A stretch of 64,000 nucleotides of DNA from JBCBAP01 sp038532435 (lineage in GTDB: Bacteria > Pseudomonadota > Alphaproteobacteria > Rhodobacterales > Rhodobacteraceae): assembly GCA_038532435.1 (NCBI GenBank), contig JBCBAP010000008.1, positions 1 through 64,000 of the forward strand, written 5' to 3'. The notes below the pieces were generated by a model. The model searched no databases, was not told the origin of the DNA, and worked only from the letters and a program-made list of their open reading frames with translations. Position 1 is the stretch's first letter. The number at the start of each line of letters is the position of its first letter. Position numbers and translations under genes: made by a program. Positions 43,105 through 50,926 of this stretch are shown here, piece by piece.

Positions 43105-44094
43105 TCACTTCGCGAGATAAAACACGCTGTAGGACGTGGTGGTTCCGCCGATGTCGATAAACCCGCCAACCTCGGCCGGGTTCGGCCCCGCCGGTCCGTA
43201 GAAAATCCCGCCCGCATCCGTGCCCAGCGTGCCTCCGGTCGCGGTGTCGGTGATGTCTGTAGCACCGCTCATGATCGCCTGCGTCCCGCCGAAGAAGCCG
43301 TTTTCGGTGATGGTCATGCCGAGGGATTCAATCCTGTCACCTCCGCCGGCGGTCGTCGTCGCCGTTGCCGACACAGTGCCCGCCAGGAAGTCGACATCTA
43401 CGGTCGCCACCCCGCGGTCGAAGTCCGTCGGCGCCCCGACACTGCGGGAGATCACGACATGATCGCCTGTGTATGTCGCTGTGCCCATGTCCGGCATGTC
43501 GGACGGCGCGGTCGAGACGCCGAAGATCCCTTCCCCTTCCCGCGTCACGGTCGGGCGCCCGCCGGGACCGATGATCACTTCCCGATCCCATTCGAAGAGG
43601 AGTGCATAGTCATAGGTGCCTGCGGTGCTCATGCGACCGGGTGAATGCAGAAGCTGCTGTGTGTCGGAATTGTCCGGATCCGGGTCAAAATCCGCGCTGC
43701 TGTAGCGGATCGACGTCGTGGCAAGGTCGTCCCCGTCCGTATCCTCGAGCACCCGGTTCGTGTCCGTTGCCGTCACGGCGTCCGTCGCCGCATCCCGGGT
43801 GCCAAAGAAAAAGATGCGGGAGGTTGAGGCCCCGACAGCTTCACCGGGGCCAGACTTTCGCGTGCCGACGCCCTGCAGGATCGAGGTGCCGACCCCGGTC
43901 GCGGTAAGCGGTATGTACGTCTGATCGGAGGGCAGCGTGACGTCCTCTGTCCCGCGGAGGGAGGCCGCCAGGAACTCTTCGGGAATGTCCGGGAGATCCA
44001 GCTGGGTGGCTGTGTCGTCATCCCCACCACCGCCGCCTCCGCCACAGGCCATGAGAACACACGGAACCAACAGGACACTCACTCGGGCCACCAC
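43105..44094 (-). CDS. Transferrin-binding-protein-B-like surface lipoprotein
   Basis: Protein of about 330 residues: a lipoprotein signal with MAC lipobox (VPCVLMACGGGGGGG), a Gly/Asp-rich spacer, and a C-terminal eight-strand-like barrel ending with GTDAGGIFYGPAGPNPAEVGGFIDI, the signature of the TbpB beta-barrel fold seen in many surface lipoproteins and Rhodobacterales paralogues. A role in ligand or metal binding is likely but not proven here; no Slam exporter or TonB receptor is adjacent. Start codon is uncertain among GTG at 44100, 44094 and 44091; 44094 is chosen for its distance to GGGGA. Confidence 0.78.
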   Translation of the reverse strand: MVARVSVLLVPCVLMACGGGGGGGDDDTATQLDLPDIPEEFLAASLRGTEDVTLPSDQTYIPLTATGVGTSILQGVGTRKSGPGEAVGASTSRIFFFGTRDAATDAVTATDTNRVLEDTDGDDLATTSIRYSSADFDPDPDNSDTQQLLHSPGRMSTAGTYDYALLFEWDREVIIGPGGRPTVTREGEGIFGVSTAPSDMPDMGTATYTGDHVVISRSVGAPTDFDRGVATVDVDFLAGTVSATATTTAGGGDRIESLGMTITENGFFGGTQAIMSGATDITDTATGGTLGTDAGGIFYGPAGPNPAEVGGFIDIGGTTTSYSVFYLAK

Positions 44095-44345
44095 ACACAC
44101 TCCCCATATAGACGCACTAGACCAGCGTTCCGCTAGGTCTTGTGGCTCAACCTGACATATATGGAGTGGACAGACAATTCCCCTTGTACGGGAAAACGTG
44201 CTGGAGGCGTCCGCATCGGCTCAGAAGAGGGCGCAACGCTTTGCCCACGACCGGCTCCACCGAACCGAGATGCTTCGGACAGGAAAAAACAAATTTTACC
44301 GAGGGTAGAGTGGCTGCGCCGAAGCTCACTGGCCCGGGGCAGGTC

Positions 44346-44369
44346 TCCGGCGAGGCGAACCTCGCCGGA
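44346..44369 (-). terminator. UUCG-loop hairpin after the 48-aa secreted protein gene
   Basis: On the minus strand TCCGGCGAGG, a TTCG loop and CCTCGCCGGA form a perfect 10-bp stem with the very stable UUCG tetraloop, beginning 6 bases after the stop codon. It is an intrinsic-terminator-type structure, though the run of T is missing; the flanking gap to 44101 shows no other gene. Confidence 0.7.
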
Positions 44370-44375
44370 TCAAAT

Positions 44376-44522
44376 TCAACTCGTCGTCGTAACGCAGGTG
44401 CCGGAGGCCGCGTCGTAGGTCGTTCCGGCGGCACAGCTCATCGCCTGAGTGCTGTAGTTGCACATGGCAAAAGCAGATGCGGGAGCGGCGAGAACCGCGA
44501 GAGCAAGCACAAACACTTTCAT
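44376..44522 (-). CDS. 48-residue exported cysteine-containing protein
   Basis: Below usual gene-calling length. ATG at 44520-44522, stop at 44376-44378. Signal peptide MKVFVLALAVLAAPASAFA is followed by a 29-residue mature part starting MCNYSTQAMSCAAG and ending with TCVTTTS, with three cysteines. GAGGAG lies 8-13 bases upstream on the minus strand. Codon third positions are G/C-rich. The MC-x(8)-C-x(12)-C pattern recalls a family of very short secreted Rhodobacterales proteins of unknown role, perhaps a degenerate carbohydrate-binding (chitin-binding-like) module. That resemblance is from memory. Confidence 0.75.
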   Translation of the reverse strand: MKVFVLALAVLAAPASAFAMCNYSTQAMSCAAGTTYDAASGTCVTTTS

Positions 44523-44608
44523 CCGTCGTCTCTCCTCTATTGCGATGCATCGAGAGTAGCACGGACGCGCCGGATGCCAAAGAAATCGTCTTCCACCTGT
44601 CGGGAAGC

Positions 44609-45013
44609 CTACCGCGCTGTCGTGAGGTCCGGGTCCGCGCCCAGCGCCTTCGGCAGGTCATCATCGAGCGTGTAGTAGTCGCCCTTGTCCGCGACGAAAA
44701 TGTGTCCGGCGATGCTCAGGCCCGTCTCCCCGTCAAAGGTGCCCATAAAGATCGAGAGGCGCGCGCCCCCGGATGAGCGCCAGAAGAGGTTTGATCCGCA
44801 CACGGGGCAAAAGCCCCGCTCTGCCGTTTCGCTGGAGCGGTACCAGTGCACCTCGCCGGCGACCGCAACATCCTCGTGGGCAGCGGATGTGGCGACGACA
44901 TGGTGGCCCGAGGTCTTGCGGCACTGCCCACAATGGCAGGCAACTGCCGGGCGGAGGGAGCCGGTCACCTCGTAGGTGACCGCGCCGCACAGGCATCCGC
45001 CCTGCAGGCTCAC
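44609..45013 (-). CDS. GFA (glutathione-dependent formaldehyde-activating/CENP-V) family protein
   Basis: Zinc-binding beta protein of 134 residues. The cysteines of the two zinc sites are visible: GGCLCGAVTYEV, CHCGQCRKTSG, FCPVCGSNLFW. The family is named after formaldehyde-glutathione chemistry, but most members act on unknown thiol adducts. Its start overlaps the aroA stop by four bases (ATGA), so it is co-expressed with aroA without an obvious metabolic link. Confidence 0.9.
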   Translation of the reverse strand: MSLQGGCLCGAVTYEVTGSLRPAVACHCGQCRKTSGHHVVATSAAHEDVAVAGEVHWYRSSETAERGFCPVCGSNLFWRSSGGARLSIFMGTFDGETGLSIAGHIFVADKGDYYTLDDDLPKALGADPDLTTAR

Positions 45014-46359
45014 CGGTTTTCTCTGACAAGCTGCGCCCCAAGGTCGCCCATCAGGTCGACGAAGCTGGGGAAACTCGTGTCGATGGGGCCCGCATCATCC
45101 ACCTTGATCGGACGCTTGGCCGCGAACCCTGCGCACAGGAAAGACATCGCGATCCGGTGGTCGAGGCGCGCCGCGCAGGTTGCCCCGCCGGGAACCCCGC
45201 CCGGGCCCATACCATGAACGATCAGCGTGTCCTCGTCCTCCTGGACGGTCACACCGCACGCCTCCAGCCCCCGGGCCATTGCGTCGATCCGGTCGCTTTC
45301 CTTGACGCGAAGCTCCTTGACCCCGCGCATCACCGTTTTGCCTTCCGCATTCGCGGCAACGACGGAAAGGATGGGGTATTCGTCGATCATCGACGGCGCG
45401 CGTGCCGGCGGGACCTCGATGCCCGTGAGGGTGGAGCCCCGCACGCGCAGGTCGGCGACGGGTTCGCCGCCCTCCTCGCGCATGTTTTCGAAGGTGAGGT
45501 CCGCGCCCATCTCCTGCAGGGTGGTGTAAAGCCCGGCACGGGTCGGGTTCAGCCCGATGTTGGGAACGAGAACCTCGCTGCCCTCGACGATCAGCGCCGC
45601 GCAGACCGGAAAGGCGGCGGAGCTCGGGTCTCGCGGCACCGCGATGGTCTGGGGCCTCAGCTCGGGCTGCCCTGTCAGGCGGATGAGACGGCCCTCGGGC
45701 ACATCCTCGGACTGCACTGTCGCGCCGAAACCCTGCAGCATGCGTTCGGTGTGATCCCGTGTCGCCTCCGCCTCGATCACCACAGTCTCCCCGGGTGTGT
45801 TGAGGCCCGCGAGCATCACCGCGGATTTCACCTGCGCAGAGGGCACCGGCACCTCATAGCGCACGGGCACCGGGGCGCGCGCACCGACGAGCGTCAGCGG
45901 CAGGCGTCCCCCGCTGCGCCCATGGGCCTGCGCACCGAAAAGGGCGAGCGGGTCCGTGACCCGGCCCATGGGGCGGGATCGCAGGGACGCATCGCCCGTA
46001 AACGTCACCGAGATCGGGGAGCTTGCAACGGCCCCCATGATCAGGCGCACGCCGGTGCCGGAATTGCCGCAGTCGATGACATCTTCGGGCTCCGCAAAGC
46101 CGCCGATGCCCACGCCGTGGATGGACCAGTCCCCCGCCCCATGCCGGATCACCTCTGCCCCGAGGGCGCGCATGGCCGCGGCGGTGTCGAGCACGTCCTG
46201 CCCCTCCAGCAGCCCGGTTGCCCGGGTCTCACCGACGGTCATCGCGCCAAAGATCAGCGTGCGATGGGAAACGGACTTGTCCCCGGGAACGGTCACCGTT
46301 CCCTTGAGCGGGCCGGAGGTGCGGGAAGACATGGGGACCGGGGTGCCGTGGCCAGACAT
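45010..46359 (-). CDS. aroA: 3-phosphoshikimate 1-carboxyvinyltransferase (EPSP synthase)
   Basis: Shikimate-pathway enzyme of 449 residues, two-domain fold. It resembles class II EPSP synthases of the CP4 type: VPGDKSVSHRTLIFGAMTVG, ATGLLEGQDVLDTAAAM, RPMGRVTDPL, KSAVMLAGLNTPGETVVIE, DEYPILSVVAANAEG, ELRVKESDRI and DHRIAMSFLCAGF. The PEP-site motif reads GNSGTG, with glycine where CP4 has the alanine that gives glyphosate tolerance. AGGAG 5 bases upstream supports ATG 46359; an internal ATG at residue 10 is possible. Followed by the GFA gene in an ATGA overlap. Confidence 0.95.
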   Translation of the reverse strand: MSGHGTPVPMSSRTSGPLKGTVTVPGDKSVSHRTLIFGAMTVGETRATGLLEGQDVLDTAAAMRALGAEVIRHGAGDWSIHGVGIGGFAEPEDVIDCGNSGTGVRLIMGAVASSPISVTFTGDASLRSRPMGRVTDPLALFGAQAHGRSGGRLPLTLVGARAPVPVRYEVPVPSAQVKSAVMLAGLNTPGETVVIEAEATRDHTERMLQGFGATVQSEDVPEGRLIRLTGQPELRPQTIAVPRDPSSAAFPVCAALIVEGSEVLVPNIGLNPTRAGLYTTLQEMGADLTFENMREEGGEPVADLRVRGSTLTGIEVPPARAPSMIDEYPILSVVAANAEGKTVMRGVKELRVKESDRIDAMARGLEACGVTVQEDEDTLIVHGMGPGGVPGGATCAARLDHRIAMSFLCAGFAAKRPIKVDDAGPIDTSFPSFVDLMGDLGAQLVRENR

Positions 46360-46429
46360 GGGCGCTCCTGACAGTAGATTGCGCGCCGTGATAGCCCGGG
46401 CCGTCGTCCGCGTCCATCGCCCGATTGTG

Positions 46430-46885
46430 TCAGAGGCGGATGTAGCGGCGGGCGATGCTCAGCGCCCTCCGCGTCCGGTGACGGTAGCCGTAGACATACC
46501 CTGCAAACCGAACCGTGCCCCAGGTCTGCCAGCCCGCGTCGATCTCGACCCGGTCAGTCCAGAGGACGCCATCGTTCCCTTCCGGCTGGATGGAGATCGT
46601 ATGGTCCCAGCGGCGGACCGACGGGTTGCGTTCGCGGCTCTGAATGATCCGGTTCGTGAGATCAATCCGCTCCACCGTGATCTCGTGCCCCCTGGTCTTC
46701 ATGAAACCGAACATCGTCACGTCCAGGGACAGGGTCATGCCCTCCGCGATGTCACCTTCGGGGGCGTTTTCGTAAATCGCGATGCCCTTCATCGCGTCGG
46801 TCATCTCGCTGAAATCGAGCGCCGCGGTGAACATGGCATCCGCGTCGCCGCGATACCGCGCCTCGAGCACCAGTGCCTGCGCCAT
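46430..46885 (-). CDS. SRPBCC-fold hypothetical protein
   Basis: Protein of 151 residues with the START/SRPBCC pattern: an opening strand ALVLEARYRGDADAMFTAALDF, a helical entry, several long strands (GMTLSLDVTMFGF, HEITVERIDLTNRIIQSRE, WDHTISIQPEGNDGVLWTDRVEIDAG) and a C-terminal helix (HRTRRALSIARRYIRL). Such proteins bind small hydrophobic ligands. Function unknown. ATG 46885 is preferred because GGAGG is 6 bases upstream; the ATG at 46888 is too close to it. Confidence 0.75.
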   Translation of the reverse strand: MAQALVLEARYRGDADAMFTAALDFSEMTDAMKGIAIYENAPEGDIAEGMTLSLDVTMFGFMKTRGHEITVERIDLTNRIIQSRERNPSVRRWDHTISIQPEGNDGVLWTDRVEIDAGWQTWGTVRFAGYVYGYRHRTRRALSIARRYIRL

Positions 46886-46927
46886 CATCCGCCTCCGTTG
46901 TCCGATCGCGTCAAAGCGACGTCCGGC

Positions 46928-47665
46928 TCAGACCCGCCGGAAGGTCAGGTAGTGGGGCACCCGCCCCTCCCGCACCGCCTTGGCCTCGTAGCGGGTGCGG
47001 TGCCAGTCGGGCCAGGGATCGCGCCAGTCCGACGGGCTCTCGGCTGTCCATTCGAAGGCCGGATGTGCCTGCATCGCCTCCAGCGTGTGGCGCACATAGT
47101 CCTCGATATCCGTCGCGACCCGCAGAACCGCGCCACGCTTGAGCGCGCGCGCGAGCGGGTCGAGATTTTCCTTGCAGACGAAGCGGCGCCGATGGTGCCG
47201 GGTCTTCGGCCACGGATCGGGATAGAGAAGGAAAGCGCGCGACAGGCTCGCCTCGGGCAGCACATCTAGGAGGTCCCGCGCGTCGCCTGCATGGACGCGG
47301 ACGTTGCCGATTTCCTCCTGCGCCATGCGGCCGAGAAAGGCCGCGACCCCGTTGATGAAAGGCTCGCATCCGATAATGCCCACGTCAGGCTGTGTTACCG
47401 CCTGATGCAACATGTGCTCGCCCGCGCCAAATCCGATCTCCAGCCAGACGGGCCGGTCGTCGCCAAAAAGTGCCGGGAGGTCGAGCGGCGTCCGGTCGGG
47501 ATTGTCCTCCCAGGTCACGCCCGGCGGGGCGATCTCGGCCAGCGTGGTCTCCATACGCTCCGCCTGCCCCGGGCGCAGCTTCTTGCCCCGCCTACGACCG
47601 TAGAAATTACGCCACGGGGCGCCGTCGGCCCGGTCGGGTGTGCTCGGATTGGAGGGGTCTGACAT
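46928..47665 (-). CDS. trmB: tRNA (guanine-N7-)-methyltransferase
   Basis: SAM-dependent enzyme of 245 residues that makes m7G46 in tRNA. SAM motif WLEIGFGAGEHMLHQA, GDARDLLDVL, and the family signature LLYPDPWPKTRHHRRRF are present. N-terminal basic FYGRRRGKKLRPGQ is typical. ATG 47665 is chosen, excluding a 12-residue upstream extension. Starts 36 bp after the preceding hypothetical and is followed 42 bp later by the SRPBCC gene. Confidence 0.95.
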   Translation of the reverse strand: MSDPSNPSTPDRADGAPWRNFYGRRRGKKLRPGQAERMETTLAEIAPPGVTWEDNPDRTPLDLPALFGDDRPVWLEIGFGAGEHMLHQAVTQPDVGIIGCEPFINGVAAFLGRMAQEEIGNVRVHAGDARDLLDVLPEASLSRAFLLYPDPWPKTRHHRRRFVCKENLDPLARALKRGAVLRVATDIEDYVRHTLEAMQAHPAFEWTAESPSDWRDPWPDWHRTRYEAKAVREGRVPHYLTFRRV

Positions 47666-47701
47666 GCCCCGGGGGCTAGCAAGCTCCGGGCCGAAGGGCA
47701 A

Positions 47702-48310
47702 CTACCCGTTCGCCGCGACCTCGGCGTTCTGGGCGAAATACCTCTCGCGGGGCAGGAACCGCGCCATGTTTGCCGCGCGGGCCCAGTCCGCCTCGACCTC
47801 CCGGCTGCCGATCATCACCACGCTGTTGCCCGGCAGGCGCAGGGGATCGAGTGTCGCGCGGATCGCCCGGCGCGCCTCGGCCCAGCCGACCGGTGGCTCC
47901 GGCTCCGGCGCGACACTGGCAATCGGACATCCCGCTGCGGTGCTGAGCTCCACGCGGAAGGCTTCGGGCACCTCGCCGGAGGGGGAGAAGCCCGTGAGCG
48001 CGCAGCGGTCGATCCGCTGCACAGCCTCCCGCACGCGACCGGGCATCTCCAGTTCCCGCGTCAGTCGCAGGTAGAGCCCTTCGACCGTGAACAGAAACGC
48101 GGTCACATCACGACCGGTGCCCAGCAGGATCGAGGCGTATTCCGGGTAGCTCAGGCCAAGCTGCCGTGCCCGCCGCACCCGGCGGCGCACGATCTCGATG
48201 GGCATTGTGGGGCCCAGCAGTTCCGCCCGCGCCTTGCGCCAGCAGTGCCGCCGCCAGCCCGCGCCGGGCTCCGGCCCTTTATTATGTCCGATACCCGGGG
48301 TGTCGCGCAT
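47702..48310 (-). CDS. Conserved hypothetical protein (GIGHNKGP type)
   Basis: Protein of 202 residues beginning MRDTPGIGHNKGPEPG. The GIGHNKGP opening and an Arg-rich helix (RRRVRRARQLGLSYPEYASILLGTGRDV) are seen in a set of uncharacterised Rhodobacterales proteins. The C-terminal part (LRLPGNSVVMIGSREVEADWARAANMARFLP) resembles an alpha-beta unit. No signal peptide. The first half could be a nucleic-acid-binding helix-turn-helix, but this is only suggestive. Twelve bases separate it from the exported hypothetical upstream. Confidence 0.72.
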   Translation of the reverse strand: MRDTPGIGHNKGPEPGAGWRRHCWRKARAELLGPTMPIEIVRRRVRRARQLGLSYPEYASILLGTGRDVTAFLFTVEGLYLRLTRELEMPGRVREAVQRIDRCALTGFSPSGEVPEAFRVELSTAAGCPIASVAPEPEPPVGWAEARRAIRATLDPLRLPGNSVVMIGSREVEADWARAANMARFLPRERYFAQNAEVAANG

Positions 48311-48321
48311 GGCCGCCTTCC

Positions 48322-48858
48322 TCAGATATCCTCACCGCGCTTGAGAAGATCATCGATGAGCTGGCGCTGCAAGTTCCCCGCATCGCCGCCGCCGAACGCC
48401 AGCGCTCCGCCGGAATAGAGAGAGCCATAGGTCAACGCGATGTTAACCGTCTGCCCAAGGGCGGAAATGAGCTGATCCTTTTCCAGCGGCGAAAGCGGAT
48501 GGATGAACACGCTCCAGAGCCGCCCGTTCGCGATCGCGTAGCGCGCATCAAGCGCGGTGTCGAAATTGGCCTGCATGACCCGGACAACTTCCTCCGCACT
48601 CATGCCCGCAGCGGAACGGATCGGAACCATGGCCCGCATCCGGTCGGCGGCAGGATCGGTGACGATGGAGACCGGCACCCCCTCGATCGTGAGTTCGAAC
48701 ACCCGTCCATTGCCCAGCGCCTCCGGATCAAGGCTCAGGATAATCTCCGCCAGGCGGGGAATGGTCATCGGAGGTTCCGTACCCTCCGGTGCAAGATCCT
48801 GGGCGGAGGCGGTGAACGCAAAAAATACTGCACACACACACGCAAGTATCCGGGGCAT
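48322..48858 (-). CDS. Exported hypothetical protein
   Basis: Protein of 178 residues with a signal peptide (MPRILACVCAVFFAFTASAQ) and a soluble alpha-beta mature domain (VFELTIEGVPVSIVTDPAADRMRAMVPI, then AEEVVRVMQANFDTALDARYAIANGRLWSVFIHPLSPL), probably periplasmic. The layout is reminiscent of YbjN/type III chaperone-like folds, but no clear motif. The last part contains a Gly/Ser-rich turn (GSLYSGGALAFGGGDAGN). AAGGAG lies before ATG 48858. Runs as one unit with the next hypothetical, probably. Confidence 0.72.
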   Translation of the reverse strand: MPRILACVCAVFFAFTASAQDLAPEGTEPPMTIPRLAEIILSLDPEALGNGRVFELTIEGVPVSIVTDPAADRMRAMVPIRSAAGMSAEEVVRVMQANFDTALDARYAIANGRLWSVFIHPLSPLEKDQLISALGQTVNIALTYGSLYSGGALAFGGGDAGNLQRQLIDDLLKRGEDI

Positions 48859-48948
48859 CTTCTTCTCCTTTTAGTCTTGGGTCGTGCCAAGACTAACGCA
48901 GCTCTGCTTTGCCCGCCATGCACCCTTCGGTGATCGTTCGTGATCGCA

Positions 48949-48976
48949 TTGACCCTGCCATCCGGCGGACCATATC
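48949..48976 (+). promoter_or_regulatory. Promoter candidate for the 48-aa membrane protein
   Basis: TTGACC at 48949-48954 and CATATC at 48971-48976 with a 16-bp spacer resemble a sigma-70 promoter. It would start about 7 bases further on and leave a 5' leader of about 30 bases before ATG 49013. Confidence 0.45.
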
Positions 48977-49012
48977 GCGGTGCAACAGACACTCTTCCAG
49001 ATGGGATTTTCG

Positions 49013-49159
49013 ATGAAAGACGGGATCGCGCTCATTCGCACCTACGCCAAGGCCAACCCCTTCATGTTCAACCTGATCGTGGCATTCTTCGTCGGGTTGG
49101 CGATTGCCCTTTGGATCGCGGGCTACGTGTTCTACGTGGTCGGGCCGAACTGGTCCTGA
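49013..49159 (+). CDS. 48-residue single-pass membrane protein
   Basis: Below usual gene-calling length. ATG 49013 (an in-frame ATG at 49001 would add four residues), stop at 49157-49159. The sequence opens MKDGIALIRTYAKANPFMFN, then one hydrophobic helix (LIVAFFVGLAIALWIAGYVF) and a short YVVGPNWS tail. Codons are strongly G/C-ended, as in a real gene here, and a promoter candidate lies 40-60 bp upstream. No family known. Perhaps a small subunit or chaperone of a membrane complex, but nothing adjacent indicates which. Confidence 0.65.
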   Translation: MKDGIALIRTYAKANPFMFNLIVAFFVGLAIALWIAGYVFYVVGPNWS

Positions 49160-49657
49160 TCTGAGGCGTCTAGAGGCTGAGGGGGTTTGGGCGGGTCTCG
49201 ACGAACGTCGGGCAAGATCCAATCTTGGTGACCTCGCGGCGAGCGCCCCAACCTCACAGATCCTGACTCAGCAGGGACAGTCCGATCGCTGGGATGGTCC
49301 CTACGCATTGCGTCAGTCCCACCGAGCCCACCGGGTTCGGACGGTTTATCGTCTGACCGACAGCGCCAACGCTCTTTTGGCGCGGCAGTCCGACACTAGA
49401 TTTCGGCCGCTAGCACACGAGCGAAAAGCCACCGTGCAAGGCTTAGCCCACCTCTGGGACGCCCCTACGCTTGGCATTTGCCCTGCCGGACCTCTGCAGC
49501 TCAGATGTCTTACCGCTGGACTGTCAGAGCGCACGCTCGTTTCGACCGGCAGTACGACAATCAGAAGAGGCCGCTAGCGCGTCAGCGAAGCGCCAGCGGT
49601 CAAGGCATGGCCCGCGGCGGTGACTGCCGCAGCGCCCTAGAGCATCAATCGACCGGA
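49160..49657 (+). other. 498-bp stretch with no gene, 3' of metK
   Basis: No frame on either strand shows codon bias or a recognisable protein; the longest frame (through 49577) is Arg/Thr/Ser-rich. Two small hairpins can be read: GCGCCAA/TTGGCGC near 49363, and CCGCTAGCGC/GCGCCAGCGG at 49571-49599, the latter a possible metK terminator on the minus strand 59 bp past its stop. No RNA gene recognised. Confidence 0.55.
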
Positions 49658-50845
49658 TCAGACGTTGGACTTGAGCGTCTCCACCAGGTCCGTCCGCTCC
49701 CAGGAAAAACCGCCATCCTCTTCCGGCGCGCGCCCGAAATGCCCGTAGGCCGCCGTGCGCTGGTAGATCGGGCGGTTGAGGCCCAGATGGGTGCGGATGC
49801 CCCGGGGGGTCAGGCTCATGGACCGGCGGATCGCCTCTTCGATGCGCGCCGCATCCACCTGCTCCGTCCCGTGCCCGTCCACATAGATCGACAGGGGCTC
49901 GGGCACGCCGATGGCGTAGGAAAGCTGCACGGTACAGCGGTCCGCGAGACTGGCAGCCACCACGTTCTTCGCCACATAGCGCGCAGCATAGGCCGCGGAC
50001 CGGTCCACCTTCGTCGGATCCTTGCCGGAGAAGGCGCCGCCCCCGTGGGGTGCGGCCCCCCCATAGGTGTCCACGATGATCTTGCGTCCCGTCAGGCCCG
50101 CATCCCCGTCCGGTCCGCCGATGACGAAGCGGCCGGTTGGGTTCACATGCCAGACCGTTTCCGCATCGATGAAACCATCGGGAAGCGCCTCGCGCGCGAA
50201 CGGCTCGACGATGTCCCGCACGTCGTGGGAGGTAATGTCCTGCCCGTTCGCAAGCTTCGCGAGATGCTGGGTCGAGATCACGATGGTATGGGCACGCACG
50301 GGCCGTCCGTCCCGGTATTCCACCGTGACCTGGCTTTTCGCATCGGGCCCCAGAAGCGAGGCTTCGTCCCCGTGGCGCGCCTCGGCCATCAGGCGCAGGA
50401 TCCGGTGGGAATAGAGGATCGGCGCGGGCATCAGCTCAGGCGTTTCGTTGGTTGCGTAGCCAAACATGATCCCTTGATCGCCCGCACCTTCGTCCTTGTT
50501 CTCCGCCGCATCGACGCCCACCGCGATGTCGGCGGACTGTTCGTGGACGTAGCAGTCGATGGAGCAGGTGCGGAAATGGAAGCCCTTCTGTGCATAGCCG
50601 ATCTTCCGGATCGTCTCCCGGGCGGTCGCGCACATCTCCTCAGGCGTGATCGAGTTCTCCTCGGAAATCTTCACCTCGCCCATGAGCACGACCTTGTTGG
50701 TCGAGGCCGCGGTTTCGACGGCAATCCGCGCTTCTGGCTCACGCGCGATCAACTGATCGACGATGGCATCGGAGATCTGGTCGCAGACCTTGTCCGGGTG
50801 GCCCTCGGACACGGATTCAGAGGTGAAGAGGTAGTCCTTGCGCAT
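49658..50845 (-). CDS. metK: S-adenosylmethionine synthetase
   Basis: Enzyme of 395 residues that makes SAM from methionine and ATP. Signatures: FTSESVSEGHPDKVCDQISD at the N terminus, GAGDQGIMFGYATNE (ATP site), and GGGAFSGKDPTKVDRSAAYAARY (P-loop-like). ATG 50845 is chosen; an upstream frame to 50893 would add 16 residues absent from the family. The 81-bp leader has no clear SAM or SAM/SAH riboswitch; TTGCCT there could pair with AGGCAG just upstream of the start. Downstream of the mdh gene pair on the same strand. Confidence 0.97.
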   Translation of the reverse strand: MRKDYLFTSESVSEGHPDKVCDQISDAIVDQLIAREPEARIAVETAASTNKVVLMGEVKISEENSITPEEMCATARETIRKIGYAQKGFHFRTCSIDCYVHEQSADIAVGVDAAENKDEGAGDQGIMFGYATNETPELMPAPILYSHRILRLMAEARHGDEASLLGPDAKSQVTVEYRDGRPVRAHTIVISTQHLAKLANGQDITSHDVRDIVEPFAREALPDGFIDAETVWHVNPTGRFVIGGPDGDAGLTGRKIIVDTYGGAAPHGGGAFSGKDPTKVDRSAAYAARYVAKNVVAASLADRCTVQLSYAIGVPEPLSIYVDGHGTEQVDAARIEEAIRRSMSLTPRGIRTHLGLNRPIYQRTAAYGHFGRAPEEDGGFSWERTDLVETLKSNV

Positions 50846-50926
50846 GTGGGAGGGTCCTGCCTGACGGATGTTGTTTTGCGGCACAGACCACATCTGCGAC
50901 GTTGAGGCAAGTCGGCGCCGACCCCT

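Noticed and set aside
49104..49577. 157-aa plus-strand frame downstream of the small membrane protein
   Set aside because: Composition is shadow-like (Arg/Thr/Ser rich), it overlaps the convincing 48-aa gene in another frame, and no ribosome site is seen.
50846..50926. SAM-II or SAM/SAH riboswitch before metK
   Set aside because: I could not find the conserved pseudoknot loop sequences of either class by eye, so no riboswitch is annotated.
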